Origin: Symploca sp. SIO1C2
GTDB taxonomy: Bacteria > Cyanobacteriota > Cyanobacteriia > Cyanobacteriales > Coleofasciculaceae
Assembly (NCBI GenBank): GCA_010672925.1
Contig: JAAHFP010000013.1
Coordinates: 186,001-250,000, forward strand
Direction of reading: 5' to 3'
DNA length: 64,000 nucleotides
Shown: in pieces, positions 34,213 through 43,729 of the stretch
Numbering within the stretch: position 1 is the stretch's first letter
Layout of the letters: each line of letters starts with the position of its first letter
The notes under the pieces: generated by a model
Seen by the model: only the letters and a program-made list of their open reading frames with translations
The model's database searches: none
Told to the model about the DNA's origin: nothing
Position numbers and translations under genes: made by a program

Positions 34213-35901
34213 CTAACATCTCACAGACTGGCTAACTTCTAAGGGTAAGAAAATAGTCATCACCTCTCTTTCCTGGGGTCGCTGCCGTACAATCAGTTTT
34301 CCTCCTAAGACTTGGAAGAGGTTTTTGGTAACATTGAGATTTAAACTAAGACTGCCAGTTTCTGGTTGGAACATCAATAGCTGACCAATGGATTTGACTG
34401 TAGGACAACTTGCCTGAGCATTCTCCCAAGAGTTAGCAGCTTTTGAAGGGTCTGCCTGAGACTGGAATTGTAACTTCAGCTGGTTACCAGCGGGAGTAAC
34501 ATCTAACTGGATATGACTTCCTGTGGGTAGGGAACGGGTGAAACTTTCCATCAAGCCAGTTAAGACTTGCTCAAGGAGGTTAGGATTACTCACCACAGTC
34601 GGTAGCTGCTGGGGCAAAATAACATCTAGAGTTAAATCCCGGCGCTGCGCCTGCTTTTGCCAGCGGGGGATACTTTGCCCAAAAATCTGAGCTAGGGATA
34701 TGGAGGTGAGGTTAACCGAAGTTTGCTTAACTACTGCTGTTTCTAACTCTGCTGCACGGAAAATTAACTCCATGCGGTTGATTTGTTCGGTACACTCGTG
34801 ATCAATAATTTCCAGACGCCGCTTCACTTCTGGGGCTAAGTCACGACGTTTCAGAAGTAATTTAGTTAGGGTGCGAATGGTAGTTAGAGGTGTGCGGATC
34901 TCATGAGTTAGAGCTTGTAGCAATTCTACATCCGGGGTTGCTTCCTCCAAATTGGGAATTTTTTTAGCTCCTCGCTCCTCCGCTTTTACCATTGGTTTCC
35001 AGCGAGGCTGTTTGTCTTGATTAAAGCTGGTCTGCTTCTGGAGAGTTGTACTAGTTACTGCTTGCTTACTTGTTTTAAGTGAGTGATGAAGGGGCTTGAA
35101 GGTATTAACACCAGACTGGATTCGCTCCGATTGAGCAATCAAATGCTCACAAGGCACTGATATGGTGTCAATTTCTTCTGTTGGAGGCTTTGCTGGTAGA
35201 TTTTGTAGGAGTAGACGACTAAATTGCATTACTGTTCGGTAATCCGGCGTCTGTGGTGGAAACTTTTTAACTAGAGTCTCTAGGTGAGTAAGTTGATGGG
35301 AACTAGTTAACAGCAGCCGGGGATACAGAGATGACCAAGCTTGTTGAACATCTTTGGGATCGAAGGAGAACCGAAAGCCTCGAATACCATTCCGATTATC
35401 CCCCGCAGCCATAACTAAGCTAAAGCTACGGGAAAAAACTACACAAAACTGTTCTTTGATCAAAGGGTCGCCTGGAAGCAAAGGTAGCTCATAGGCAGTA
35501 CTAGTCATCTGTTGAGTCTGGTAGGTTGTTGCAGGAGGCAACAAACAAGGCATCCCAGCCAAAGGATTGAATAAGTCGTAAGTAAAAGTTCCTGTCTGGA
35601 AGTGAGCCAAGACATCTGGGTTACATAAAACTGGTGTAGGACCAGCTATAATCAATCCTTGGAGTGATGAGGAGCGACTAACAGTCCCATCAGAGTCTAA
35701 AGGAGCGATTGTTTCTAAGAGTAACTGTTCTAAAGAAGCGATCGCACTTGACCATTCCCGCTGGGCTTTGGCTACTGCGGTATCATATCCTTTTGTCTTA
35801 CGACTGGTTGCATCTGCTTGGGCAACCTGCTCCTTAGACCCATTCTGTTGAGCCTGGGTCAAAATTTCGCTTAAACTCGGCAAAAACCATTTTTGCACCA
35901 C
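34213..35901 (-). CDS. sensor histidine kinase-like protein with a degenerate ATP-binding domain
   Basis: 562 residues, no membrane segment. The N-terminal 300 residues form a sensory region of unknown type. A linker (about 255-320) leads to HisKA with a good phospho-acceptor box, ALTHEIRTPLTTIR (His333). The following domain has the length of HATPase but lacks the N box (VLTGLMESFTRSLP where NLLxNA is expected), the DxGxG box and the GLGL box (SLSLNL). It probably cannot bind ATP in the normal way. It may be phosphorylated by another kinase or act as a scaffold. ATG at 35901. Confidence 0.8.
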   Translation of the reverse strand: MVQKWFLPSLSEILTQAQQNGSKEQVAQADATSRKTKGYDTAVAKAQREWSSAIASLEQLLLETIAPLDSDGTVSRSSSLQGLIIAGPTPVLCNPDVLAHFQTGTFTYDLFNPLAGMPCLLPPATTYQTQQMTSTAYELPLLPGDPLIKEQFCVVFSRSFSLVMAAGDNRNGIRGFRFSFDPKDVQQAWSSLYPRLLLTSSHQLTHLETLVKKFPPQTPDYRTVMQFSRLLLQNLPAKPPTEEIDTISVPCEHLIAQSERIQSGVNTFKPLHHSLKTSKQAVTSTTLQKQTSFNQDKQPRWKPMVKAEERGAKKIPNLEEATPDVELLQALTHEIRTPLTTIRTLTKLLLKRRDLAPEVKRRLEIIDHECTEQINRMELIFRAAELETAVVKQTSVNLTSISLAQIFGQSIPRWQKQAQRRDLTLDVILPQQLPTVVSNPNLLEQVLTGLMESFTRSLPTGSHIQLDVTPAGNQLKLQFQSQADPSKAANSWENAQASCPTVKSIGQLLMFQPETGSLSLNLNVTKNLFQVLGGKLIVRQRPQEREVMTIFLPLEVSQSVRC

Positions 35902-36071
35902 GATCTACCACCATTAACTGGGAGTCCAGTACTTATAAATGTTTGTTCTCTTGACTATGAGGATAACCATATTATTTATCTTTCCCAGGTAGTAGAACCG
36001 AACCTATCAGTCGCAATTGCCGTTGCGAGTGGAGAGACGGGGATACAAGGAAAGTATTTATACTCACCAAT

Positions 36072-36101
36072 TCTAAATTCTAAATTCTAAATTCTAAATT
36101 C
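36072..36101. repeat. attctaa tandem heptamer
   Basis: Four to five copies of ttctaaa directly after the hrcA stop codon. Confidence 0.8.
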
Positions 36102-37178
36102 TCACGCTGTTTGACTCAAAGTGTCAGTAAGATAATTAGCCGCAGCTTTAACTAGAGCGATCGCATTTTCGTAAATCATCCGAGTTGGCCCTAAAATACC
36201 CACACTGCCCACCGGAAGATTATCTTGCTGATAAGTAGCACAAACTAGGGTACAGGTACGCATTGGTTCTAGGGGATTTTCTGAGCCAATGCGCACTTTC
36301 ACCTGAGACTTTGATTCCGGATAACTGGGTAACTCAAAGATTACTGGCCACAGTTGCTCTTGTTCCTCTTCCAAAAGATGCAAAAGCATCTGGACTTGCT
36401 GCAACTCAGAAAATTCTGGTTGACGCAACACCTCGGAGAGTCCACGAATCATAATGGGTGTAGGAACAGGTGCTTTGGCGCGACGGTTCAGCTGAGTCAA
36501 CAAAGTCTTGACAAAATCTGTATACTGGGCAAATTCTCTGCCTAGTTCACTCCAATCTAAAGTCGCTAGTTCACCTAGTACTCTCCCCCGCAACTTACTA
36601 TTCAAAAAATTAGATAATATCTGTAACTCCCGTTCGATATTCGACTCATCAACTAAAGTCTGATCTTCTGATTGGGGTAGTTCCATTAAAATAGATTGAG
36701 TCTCATAGGCATCTGTTACCACAATCAGCATTGCTTGTCCTGCCTCAATTTGCACTAACTGCAAATGCCGTAAACGGGTAGTACGATTTTGAGGCATAGT
36801 AATCAAGGCAATGTAACCACTGATGCTAGCCAGGATCTGTGCCGCATCTCGCAGCAGCGCCTCAAAACTCGCATCTTCCCACTTCAATTTATCTGTGAGC
36901 ATGTGCCCCAGTTTAGATCCTAAGGTATCAGAAGGAGCCATCAGTCGATCAACATAAATGCGGTAGCCAGAGTCAGAAGGAATCCTTCCCGCAGAAGTAT
37001 GGGGTTGATACAAAAAGCCAGATTTTTCCAAGGCTCCCATACAAGTGCGAATTGTCGCAGGACTGACACTAAGGTTGTACTCCTGTGCCAAAGCTTTGGA
37101 ACCAACTGGTTCTGCCGTCGCAATATAGTGACGGATAGTACAAGCAAGAATATGTTTTTGCCGATTAGTCAGACGCAT
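36102..37178 (-). CDS. hrcA: heat-inducible transcription repressor HrcA
   Basis: 358 residues. The N-terminal winged helix ([36 protein letters not shown]) and the following [19 protein letters not shown] are diagnostic of HrcA. It represses chaperonin operons by binding the CIRCE inverted repeat and needs GroE for activity. No CIRCE element and no grpE or dnaK is seen in this window, so its targets lie elsewhere. Start at 37178, MRLTNRQ. Confidence 0.95.
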   Translation of the reverse strand: MRLTNRQKHILACTIRHYIATAEPVGSKALAQEYNLSVSPATIRTCMGALEKSGFLYQPHTSAGRIPSDSGYRIYVDRLMAPSDTLGSKLGHMLTDKLKWEDASFEALLRDAAQILASISGYIALITMPQNRTTRLRHLQLVQIEAGQAMLIVVTDAYETQSILMELPQSEDQTLVDESNIERELQILSNFLNSKLRGRVLGELATLDWSELGREFAQYTDFVKTLLTQLNRRAKAPVPTPIMIRGLSEVLRQPEFSELQQVQMLLHLLEEEQEQLWPVIFELPSYPESKSQVKVRIGSENPLEPMRTCTLVCATYQQDNLPVGSVGILGPTRMIYENAIALVKAAANYLTDTLSQTA

Positions 37179-37210
37179 CTACTCGCCAAATGTGAACAAC
37201 CACTGAACTT

Positions 37211-37252
37211 AATCAGGTTTTAGGTTTTAGGTTTTAGGTTTTAGGTTTTAGA
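37211..37252. repeat. ttttagg tandem heptamer
   Basis: About six copies of gttttag in the leader of hrcA. A gcaggag heptamer run follows at 37334-37370. The whole 37179-37441 interval has no gene. Confidence 0.85.
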
Positions 37253-37441
37253 TGCAGATCCTATTGAGTGTTGATTTCAAGATAACAGAAATCTTACCAT
37301 CTTGGAGTGCCATGTCTCCAAATCACTAGTATAAGAAGGCAGGAGGCAGGAGGCAGGAGGCAGGAGGCTTCAAGGGAAGAAAGCTTGTGTAATAAGCTTT
37401 GTAATTTTTTTCATGCTTTGGGTTATTTCCGCTGCGCTGCA

Positions 37442-37804
37442 CTAGTACTGAGGAATACTGTAATCGACCCTGAGGGAGTAAGCATCAATACCCCCTACTA
37501 CATTTTTAACATTGGTGAATCCTTGAATAAGTAACCATTGACACATTTGAGCTGAACGACCGCCATGATGACAGATAACCAAGGTTTCGGTGTTGGGGTC
37601 AAAACGAGTGGTAATTTGATCTGACCATTCAGCAAATTCACTCAAGGGTAGTATCTCAAAGCCTTCAATTTTCGCGATCGCAACTTCCTGTTCTTCTCGT
37701 ACATCAATCAGCTGTAGCTCTTCAGGAGACTCTGCCATCCGTTGAGCTAGTTGTTCAACGCTGATTTCGGGAATGGTGTTATTAAAAGATTGTGCTGCCA
37801 TCAA
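37442..37804 (-). CDS. rhodanese-domain protein
   Basis: 120 residues, a single rhodanese domain. LQLIDVREEQEVAIAKI is the N-terminal signature and LVICHHGGRSAQMCQWL carries the active-site loop CHHGGRS with the catalytic Cys. A sulphur-transfer or persulfide-carrier role is likely, in the cytoplasm. It is the usual length for stand-alone single-domain forms. It is divergent from the DUF433 gene. Confidence 0.9.
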   Translation of the reverse strand: MMAAQSFNNTIPEISVEQLAQRMAESPEELQLIDVREEQEVAIAKIEGFEILPLSEFAEWSDQITTRFDPNTETLVICHHGGRSAQMCQWLLIQGFTNVKNVVGGIDAYSLRVDYSIPQY

Positions 37805-37970
37805 ATTTTATCTTGTTTATTGTTCTTTGTAGGGCGTGGAAGCAGCTAGCCAAGGCACTTTTGCTGCTATTTATAGTATAGTCTCCCACAAAAATGTTAA
37901 ACTAATGAAACAATAAACTCTGTTTGTACTCTTTAGCTGAGTAAGGTCTTAATATTAACGGAGGTTAATC

Positions 37971-38204
37971 ATGACAGAGCGTGCTGCTCTATTGGCTCGA
38001 ATTACACAAACTCCGGGGAAATGTGGCGGTCGTCCTTGTATTCGAGAAATGCGAATTAGAGTTAGCGATATTCTCGAAACCTTAGCAGATAATGTCCCGG
38101 TTAGTGAAATTTTAGAAGACTTTCCCGATCTCGAACCTGAGGATATTCAGGCATGTCTGTTATTCGCTGCACTTCAAATCGATTTTCCTAAAATAGCGGT
38201 ATGA
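37971..38204 (+). CDS. DUF433 antitoxin-like protein
   Basis: 77 residues. RITQTPGKCGGRPCIREMRIRVSDILETLA and the following EILEDFPDLEPEDIQACLLFAA are the standard DUF433 (VapB-like) motifs. The stop overlaps the next start by four bases (atga), so the pair is co-translated. A ribosome site (ggagg) precedes the ATG. It probably neutralises the DUF5615 protein. Confidence 0.85.
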   Translation: MTERAALLARITQTPGKCGGRPCIREMRIRVSDILETLADNVPVSEILEDFPDLEPEDIQACLLFAALQIDFPKIAV

Positions 38205-38545
38205 TTTTCTGGTTAAATGCTCAACTCCCCCCTAGCTTATCACAATGGTTGACTGATACATTTGGGGTTAATGCATTGGCTCTCCGGGATTTGAACTTGA
38301 GAGAAGCACAAGATATTGATATTTTTACCGCCGCAAAAACTAATGGATTGGGAACAGTCATTATTACAAAAGATCGAGATTTTGTTGATTTAGTAATTTC
38401 CCAGGGAGTTCCACCTCAAATTCTTTGGTTAACTTGCGGTAATATCAGTAATCGAGATTTAAAACGTATTTTTATTAGTGCTTTTCCAGAAGCACTAACT
38501 TTATTAGAGCAAGGTGAACCTATTGTAGAAATTGGGAGAGCATAA
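38201..38545 (+). CDS. DUF5615 PIN-like toxin
   Basis: 114 residues. FWLNAQLPPSLSQWLTDTFG at the N-terminus, IITKDRDFVDLV and ILWLTCGN fit DUF5615, a Mut7-C-like PIN nuclease fold. The first Asp is replaced by Asn in FWLNAQ, while the later acidic residues (TKDRDF) are kept. It is paired with the DUF433 antitoxin gene. RNase activity is inferred from the family. Confidence 0.85.
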   Translation: MIFWLNAQLPPSLSQWLTDTFGVNALALRDLNLREAQDIDIFTAAKTNGLGTVIITKDRDFVDLVISQGVPPQILWLTCGNISNRDLKRIFISAFPEALTLLEQGEPIVEIGRA

Positions 38546-38730
38546 TTTCTGAGCAATTTTTTTATTCATAAAAAGAGACCGCTTAGATCAGTAATATTGA
38601 TTACATGACCAAAATTATGGCAAGCTATCGGGAGCAACACTAATTGTCAAAGGCGATCGCGTAACTGCTGGTCTTACTTACCCACTCATTAGTACAAATG
38701 ACTAATGACCAATGACAAACAACAATTACT

Positions 38731-39414
38731 TTACTTACCGCGATACCAACCCACAATGATATCAGGAGAAATTCCCAGAAAATAGGCAATAATCACTGCC
38801 TGGTTAATTAATGTAGTTTGGATAACACCAAGCTTTTGCCAACGACGCCCTGAAGTTAACACTGATGCTGATAAAATAGTAATTTTTCCTCGACTTTTTA
38901 AGCACCGCATCAGCTCAAAATCTTCCATAATCGGTAAATTGGCAAAACCGCCAATTTGTTTAAAGGTAGCGGCTCTTAAAAAGATGGCTTGGTCTCCGTA
39001 AGGCATGGCAAAAAAACGAGATCGCCAATTCACCATTTTTTCAATAAACCGCAGTCCTCGCAATTGAGCATCAATGCGTAGTTCAAAAGCACCGGCAATT
39101 GTTTGAGCATTTTGCAGAGTTTGGCGAATCAAGATGTCAAAGCGAGGAGGTAAACTAGTATCGGCATGGAGAAACAGTAGGATATCTCCAGTAGCAGCCG
39201 CAGCACCAATATTCATTTGATGAGCACGGCCAGCTGTAGTAGAAATGACTTTAACACCTAAAGATTGAGCAATTGTTCTAGTTTCATCCTGACTCCCCCC
39301 ATCAACGACAATCACTTCCACCTTTTGGATACTGGACAGCCTCACCAAAACTTCTTTAATAGTGGTGGCTTCATTAATAACCGGAATAATAATTGAAATT
39401 GTTTCTGCTGCCAT
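38731..39414 (-). CDS. GT2 glycosyltransferase, TIGR04283 type
   Basis: 227 residues from MAAETISIIIPVINEA. The GT-A motifs VVDGGSQDET, LFLHADTSLPP and IMEDFELMRCL match the TIGR04283 group, which is often named arsenosugar-biosynthesis associated because of neighbours in some genomes. No arsenic gene is seen here. A C-terminal hydrophobic helix may touch the membrane. An in-frame upstream start at 39576 would add a 54-residue Cys/Arg-rich tail without family support. Confidence 0.85.
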   Translation of the reverse strand: MAAETISIIIPVINEATTIKEVLVRLSSIQKVEVIVVDGGSQDETRTIAQSLGVKVISTTAGRAHQMNIGAAAATGDILLFLHADTSLPPRFDILIRQTLQNAQTIAGAFELRIDAQLRGLRFIEKMVNWRSRFFAMPYGDQAIFLRAATFKQIGGFANLPIMEDFELMRCLKSRGKITILSASVLTSGRRWQKLGVIQTTLINQAVIIAYFLGISPDIIVGWYRGK

Positions 39415-40297
39415 TAAGCTATCCAAGAAAGGGCAAAAAGTCTGAAAATAGTGCCAGGAAGTAAGACAGATGTTCAATACTGTCAATCTGTTTAGCATTT
39501 TACTTCTTGCTTGAGCTTCTGTCCTGCAACAAGAGTTGCCTTGTTTTCTAAGAGTGCCCGACGGGTGCGGCAGCACCCCCTATGAATTGAAGAAACACTA
39601 CCCCTTGGAGCTTAATGGCTGGTTTTTCAGGAGACTTGGACTTAGATGTGTTGAATCTAAAATCTAAAATCTAAAATCTAAAATCTAAAATCTAATGTTT
39701 CCATCCCCCACACTTCCCACACCATTTGAAAGCTCACCCCATGATTCGTGAATCGGTGCTCTAGGAATCGAGGGGACACACCCTACACCCCGGACTCTCA
39801 ATCTAAAGGAATCTTTCTTAGGAGTATTGCGTAAACAAGCAAATCTGGTAAGATCTTGGCAGGAAACAACGATTTCTAGTTGTAAATTGTAGAACTCTCA
39901 TTTTAGAGTACTAATTCTCAACACCAACAAGCTGGGGCAAATATCAGTTGTCTAGGGAAAAAAACTTAGTTACTGTAGATTCCGGAAAATCATCGGTTTT
40001 TACAGTAATTTTCAAAGTATTCTCAGCTTGAGGACAAATTTTGATTCTGTGAGCAGCCCAGTTGCTAGCTTTAGTCATGGTGATGAAGTAACAGTGGTCA
40101 AAGTGCAAGTTCGTTGTAAGATTGAGTTGCCCAGTAATTATGTTTACTCATGGTTAATCTAGGCCAGTCTCTTTCTTAGAACTTTTTTCCAATTGGACTA
40201 ACTCTCAACCACTGCCAATTGTCAAACTCAAGACTAAGAAAAAATCAATTATTGCCCTCATATTCAACGGTGTTCAAAGGAGTGAAGAAAACCTAAC
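39415..40297. other. 880-base intergenic region with one tandem repeat
   Basis: 39653-39695 carries an aatctaa heptamer run. The rest has no credible frame. The leader of the polysaccharide deacetylase gene occupies the right end. Confidence 0.5.
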
Positions 40298-41209
40298 GTG
40301 GCAAACCATCATCTGTTTGTTTGGCGGCGCAGTATTTCCATTGTTGCCGCAGCTGCCCTTGGTTTTGTAGCTGGCTTCAGTTTGACAGTAGACAAATCAT
40401 TTTCTCAGAGGGCTGTGCAAACCATTGCCTTGCCTTTGGGAGGACTTAGCCAAAATACTGCTGACTTGCCAGCTACAACTGCGCAGTCCAATGCACAATT
40501 TAAACAACTCGTCGCTAATTTGATGCAGGCGGAAAAAGTGGCACGGCTGAATCCCCCTGTACCTGCTCAGTTTAAAGGAAAGACGGTTAATGACATCCCC
40601 ATGAATACTGGTGAGAAAGTCATTGCTTTAACCTTTGATGATGGTCCTTGGCCAAAAAGCACTAACGAAATCTTGTATATCCTCAATCAAAACAAGATTA
40701 AGGCCACTTTTTTCTTCATTGGTAGAAATGTACAGACCTTTCCTCACCTGGCCAAGTTAGTGGCAGAACATGGTCATGCAGTGGGGAACCATAGCTGGAG
40801 TCACCCTTATCACCAACACACTCCTACCGCAGCGGCTCAGCAGATAGACCGCACAACGGAGTTGATTTACAAACTGACTGGTATAAAAACCAATATGTTT
40901 CGCCCACCAGGAGGTCACCTCAAAAATGGGTTGGTAGCATATGCCCATAGCAAAAATTATGTGAACGTTATGTGGTCAGCTGATTCTAGGGATTATGCTG
41001 TTTCCTCACCAACGTTGCTGAGGAATGTGCTTAACCAATCATCTCCAGGAGGAATTGTACTAATGCATGATGGTGGTGGTAATCGTATGGGTACGGTGTA
41101 TGCTCTACCTGAAATGATTAGTCAACTCAAAAAGCAAGGTTATAAGTTTGTAACAGTGCCGGAGTTGATGGAAATGCGAGAGAAAGAACTTCAGGCAAAT
41201 CAAGGCTGA
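40298..41209 (+). CDS. polysaccharide deacetylase (NodB domain), membrane-anchored or exported
   Basis: 303 residues. A single N-terminal hydrophobic segment (about 12-32) is followed by the NodB domain: ALTFDDGPWP (metal and catalytic Asp), GNHSWSHPYH (metal His pair), FRPPGG, and a C-terminal LMHDGGG. It removes N-acetyl groups from a cell-wall or extracellular polymer outside the plasma membrane. Peptidoglycan or exopolysaccharide are the likely substrates. The start is GTG at 40298, 8 bases after aaaggag. Confidence 0.92.
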   Translation: MANHHLFVWRRSISIVAAAALGFVAGFSLTVDKSFSQRAVQTIALPLGGLSQNTADLPATTAQSNAQFKQLVANLMQAEKVARLNPPVPAQFKGKTVNDIPMNTGEKVIALTFDDGPWPKSTNEILYILNQNKIKATFFFIGRNVQTFPHLAKLVAEHGHAVGNHSWSHPYHQHTPTAAAQQIDRTTELIYKLTGIKTNMFRPPGGHLKNGLVAYAHSKNYVNVMWSADSRDYAVSSPTLLRNVLNQSSPGGIVLMHDGGGNRMGTVYALPEMISQLKKQGYKFVTVPELMEMREKELQANQG

Positions 41210-41295
41210 TCGATTCAGTGGTGTGGGGTGCTCACAAGGGTGGGTTTTTAATATTTCGGTGAAGACAAGGAAGGAAAGTAGACAAGTAGACAAGA

Positions 41296-42549
41296 ATGAG
41301 TGCTGAAATTATTTGTGTTGGAACTGAGTTACTCCTAGGAGATATTCTCAACAGCAATTCTCAGTATTTAGCTCGTGAACTGGCAGATTTGGGTATTCCT
41401 CACTACTATCAAACAGTCGTAGGGGATAATCCAGAGCGTTTGCAGCAAGTATTAGCAATTGCCAGTGAGCGCTCTGAGTTACTGATCTTTACTGGTGGGC
41501 TCGGTCCTACCCCGGATGATCTTACTACGGAAGCGATCGCGGATTTTTTTGGTGTTCCCTTGATAGAACAAGCGGAAATAATCGAAGACATTGCCAAAAA
41601 ATTCGCCCAACGGGGACGTCAGATGGTATCGAGTAACTACAAACAAGCACTGATTCCCAAAGGTGCTACAATTTTACCCAATTTGCGGGGAACGGCTCCG
41701 GGAATTATGTGGCAACCCCGTCCCAATTTAACAATTCTCACCTTCCCTGGTGTTCCCGCAGAAATGCATCAGATGTGGAAGGAGACTGCTGTTCCTTACC
41801 TGAAAACTCAAGGTTGGGGTCAAGAAATTATTTATAGTCGCACTCTCAAATTTTGGGGAATTGGGGAGTCAACTTTAGCAGAAAAAGTGGCTTCCTTTTT
41901 AGAGCTAGACAATCCTACAGTCGCTCCCTATGCTGGCAAAGGACAGGTAAGATTGAGAATTTCTGCTCGTGCTTCGACAGAAGCAGAAGCCCAAAAGTTG
42001 ATTGAACCCGTTGCCGAACAATTACAGCAGATTGGGGGGGCAGATTATTTTGGTGTCAATGAAGATACCTTAGCATCTGTAGTAGGTCAACTGTTGAATG
42101 AGGCAGACGAAACCCTTGGGGTTGCCGAATCCTGTACTGGCGGTGGTCTTGGTAGTATGCTAACCGATATCTCCGGCAGCTCTAATTACTTTTTAGGGGG
42201 TGTCATGGCTTATGACAACTCTGTGAAAGCTTCTGTGCTTGGTGTCAATTCTTCAGACTTGTACACAGTCGGTGCTGTTAGTAAACCGGTGGCAATGCAA
42301 ATGGCAGCAGGAGTACGCTCTCTTCTCTCCAGCAGTTGGGGATTGAGTATTACTGGCATTGCCGGACCGAGTGGTGGTACAGAAACTAAGCCTGTAGGTT
42401 TAGTTTACATCGGTTTAGCTAAGCCAGATGGCACTGTAGAATGCTTCAAGTATCAATTAGGTCAAAATCGCAGTCGGTCTTCAATTCGCCAGATCAGTGC
42501 TTGTCATGCCCTCGATCAGCTACGCCGCAGTTTACTTTCCAGAGCCTAA
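41296..42549 (+). CDS. cinA: CinA family protein, NMN deamidase/ADP-ribose pyrophosphatase type
   Basis: 417 residues, the full two-domain form. The N-terminal MoaB/MogA-like domain (about 1-170) has EIICVGTELLLGDILNSNS, FTGGLGPTPDDLTTEA and FPGVPAEM. The C-terminal CinA domain (from about 255) has LGVAESCTGGGLGSMLTDISGSS and SITGIAGPSGGT. It salvages nicotinamide mononucleotide and clears nucleotide by-products, and it is common in naturally competent species. It follows the deacetylase by 86 bases on the same strand. Confidence 0.95.
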   Translation: MSAEIICVGTELLLGDILNSNSQYLARELADLGIPHYYQTVVGDNPERLQQVLAIASERSELLIFTGGLGPTPDDLTTEAIADFFGVPLIEQAEIIEDIAKKFAQRGRQMVSSNYKQALIPKGATILPNLRGTAPGIMWQPRPNLTILTFPGVPAEMHQMWKETAVPYLKTQGWGQEIIYSRTLKFWGIGESTLAEKVASFLELDNPTVAPYAGKGQVRLRISARASTEAEAQKLIEPVAEQLQQIGGADYFGVNEDTLASVVGQLLNEADETLGVAESCTGGGLGSMLTDISGSSNYFLGGVMAYDNSVKASVLGVNSSDLYTVGAVSKPVAMQMAAGVRSLLSSSWGLSITGIAGPSGGTETKPVGLVYIGLAKPDGTVECFKYQLGQNRSRSSIRQISACHALDQLRRSLLSRA

Positions 42550-42555
42550 TTTTCT

Positions 42556-42602
42556 GAAGGCAGAAGGCAGGAGGCAGAAGGCAGAAGGCAGGAAGCAAGG
42601 GA
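42556..42602. repeat. gcagaag/gcaggag heptamer array
   Basis: About six heptamers directly after the cinA stop codon. Then a ccttcga run (about 42617-42636). Confidence 0.85.
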
Positions 42603-42871
42603 GATATTCCCAATTCGACCTTCGACCTTCGACCTTCTCTTGCGATGGTATGGAAATCCTAGGGATGAGTGTGTTAACCTGAGAACTATAAGAACAACAA
42701 CCCTTTTGTTTTTTGGGTTACAGATAGTATCTATGACCGAAAAAACTGCTCAGTTTAGTTTAATCATTCCGTCTTCTTCCCTAAGAAGCATTCTGGGATA
42801 AGTTTAACTAATTGAGTTAGTTAATTGTGTTAATAGAAGACACCATTTGTCTCACAGGAGCTTTCTGTTTA

Positions 42872-43009
42872 ATGGATCATATAGGCAAGGTTTTGGAAAA
42901 AATTAAAGAATGGGCACGCAGGTTGATTGAAACTCTTTTAGGTCCAGACGTGCAGCCTGAACCTGAACCAATCCCTATCCCCGTTGATGACTCAAGACAT
43001 CGTCGGTAG
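42872..43009 (+). CDS. 45-residue protein upstream of aroQ
   Basis: Begins MDHIGKVLEKIKEWARRLIE, an amphipathic helix, and ends with a Pro/Glu/Ile tract (PEPEPIPIP) and a basic tail. The ggag site lies about 14 bases before the ATG. The stop is 9 bases before the aroQ start, so the two are probably on one mRNA. I recognise no family. The repeated amphipathic pattern and close spacing to aroQ support a real small protein. Confidence 0.55.
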   Translation: MDHIGKVLEKIKEWARRLIETLLGPDVQPEPEPIPIPVDDSRHRR

Positions 43010-43018
43010 CTACTAGTT

Positions 43019-43477
43019 GTGCTTAATAATATCCCAGCTACTGTAAGTATTCTGGTTCTCCACGGTCCTAATCTCAATTTACTGGGACATCGGGAACCAG
43101 ATATTTATGGTGTTATAACTTTAGATAAAATTAACCAGTTGTTGGAACAAGAAGGGGAACAACTGGAGGTGAAAGTTTTTACCTTACAGTCAAACCATGA
43201 AGGAGTGCTAATAGACGCAGTTCATGATGCTTTAGGTAAACATCAGGGAATCTTGATTAATCCTGGTGCCTACACCCATACCAGCGTTGCTATAAGAGAT
43301 GCCCTAGCAGCAGTAGCCCTTCCTGTAGTAGAAGTACACTTGAGTAACGTTTATCAACGTGAAGCTTTTCGACATCACTCTTTCATTGCACCAATAGCAG
43401 TTGGACAAATTAGTGGCTTTGGTGAGGAGAGTTACCGTCTAGGACTACATGCTTTGGTTCATCACCTCAGGAAATAA
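43019..43477 (+). CDS. aroQ: type II 3-dehydroquinate dehydratase
   Basis: 152 residues. Converts 3-dehydroquinate to 3-dehydroshikimate in the shikimate pathway, as a cytoplasmic dodecamer. Motifs: [20 protein letters not shown] (catalytic Asn and Arg region; the usual Tyr lies in the flexible lid), [27 protein letters not shown] and [17 protein letters not shown] (the active-site His). The start is GTG at 43019. Confidence 0.95.
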   Translation: MLNNIPATVSILVLHGPNLNLLGHREPDIYGVITLDKINQLLEQEGEQLEVKVFTLQSNHEGVLIDAVHDALGKHQGILINPGAYTHTSVAIRDALAAVALPVVEVHLSNVYQREAFRHHSFIAPIAVGQISGFGEESYRLGLHALVHHLRK

Positions 43478-43729
43478 GTTGAAATGATCAACAGACGCAC
43501 CGGACGCGGAAAATGAGAATTTCAACTAAAAATTCTCATGATGAAAATAGACACATCGGACGGGGGATGGGGAGAGAGAGGTTTTCATGGATGATGGTGA
43601 GAAATTTTTGCATAAGGACTGCCTTGTATCAAAATATTACAAAACGTTAATTTCTAACTAAAAAATGAGACTGAAAGCCTAACTATTGTTTATCCTTCGA
43701 GGAAGCCCTAGCCTACTCCGAATGAACCT

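Noticed and set aside
36102-37441. CIRCE operator near hrcA
   Set aside because: I looked for the TTAGCACTC/GAGTGCTAA inverted repeat around hrcA and did not find it.
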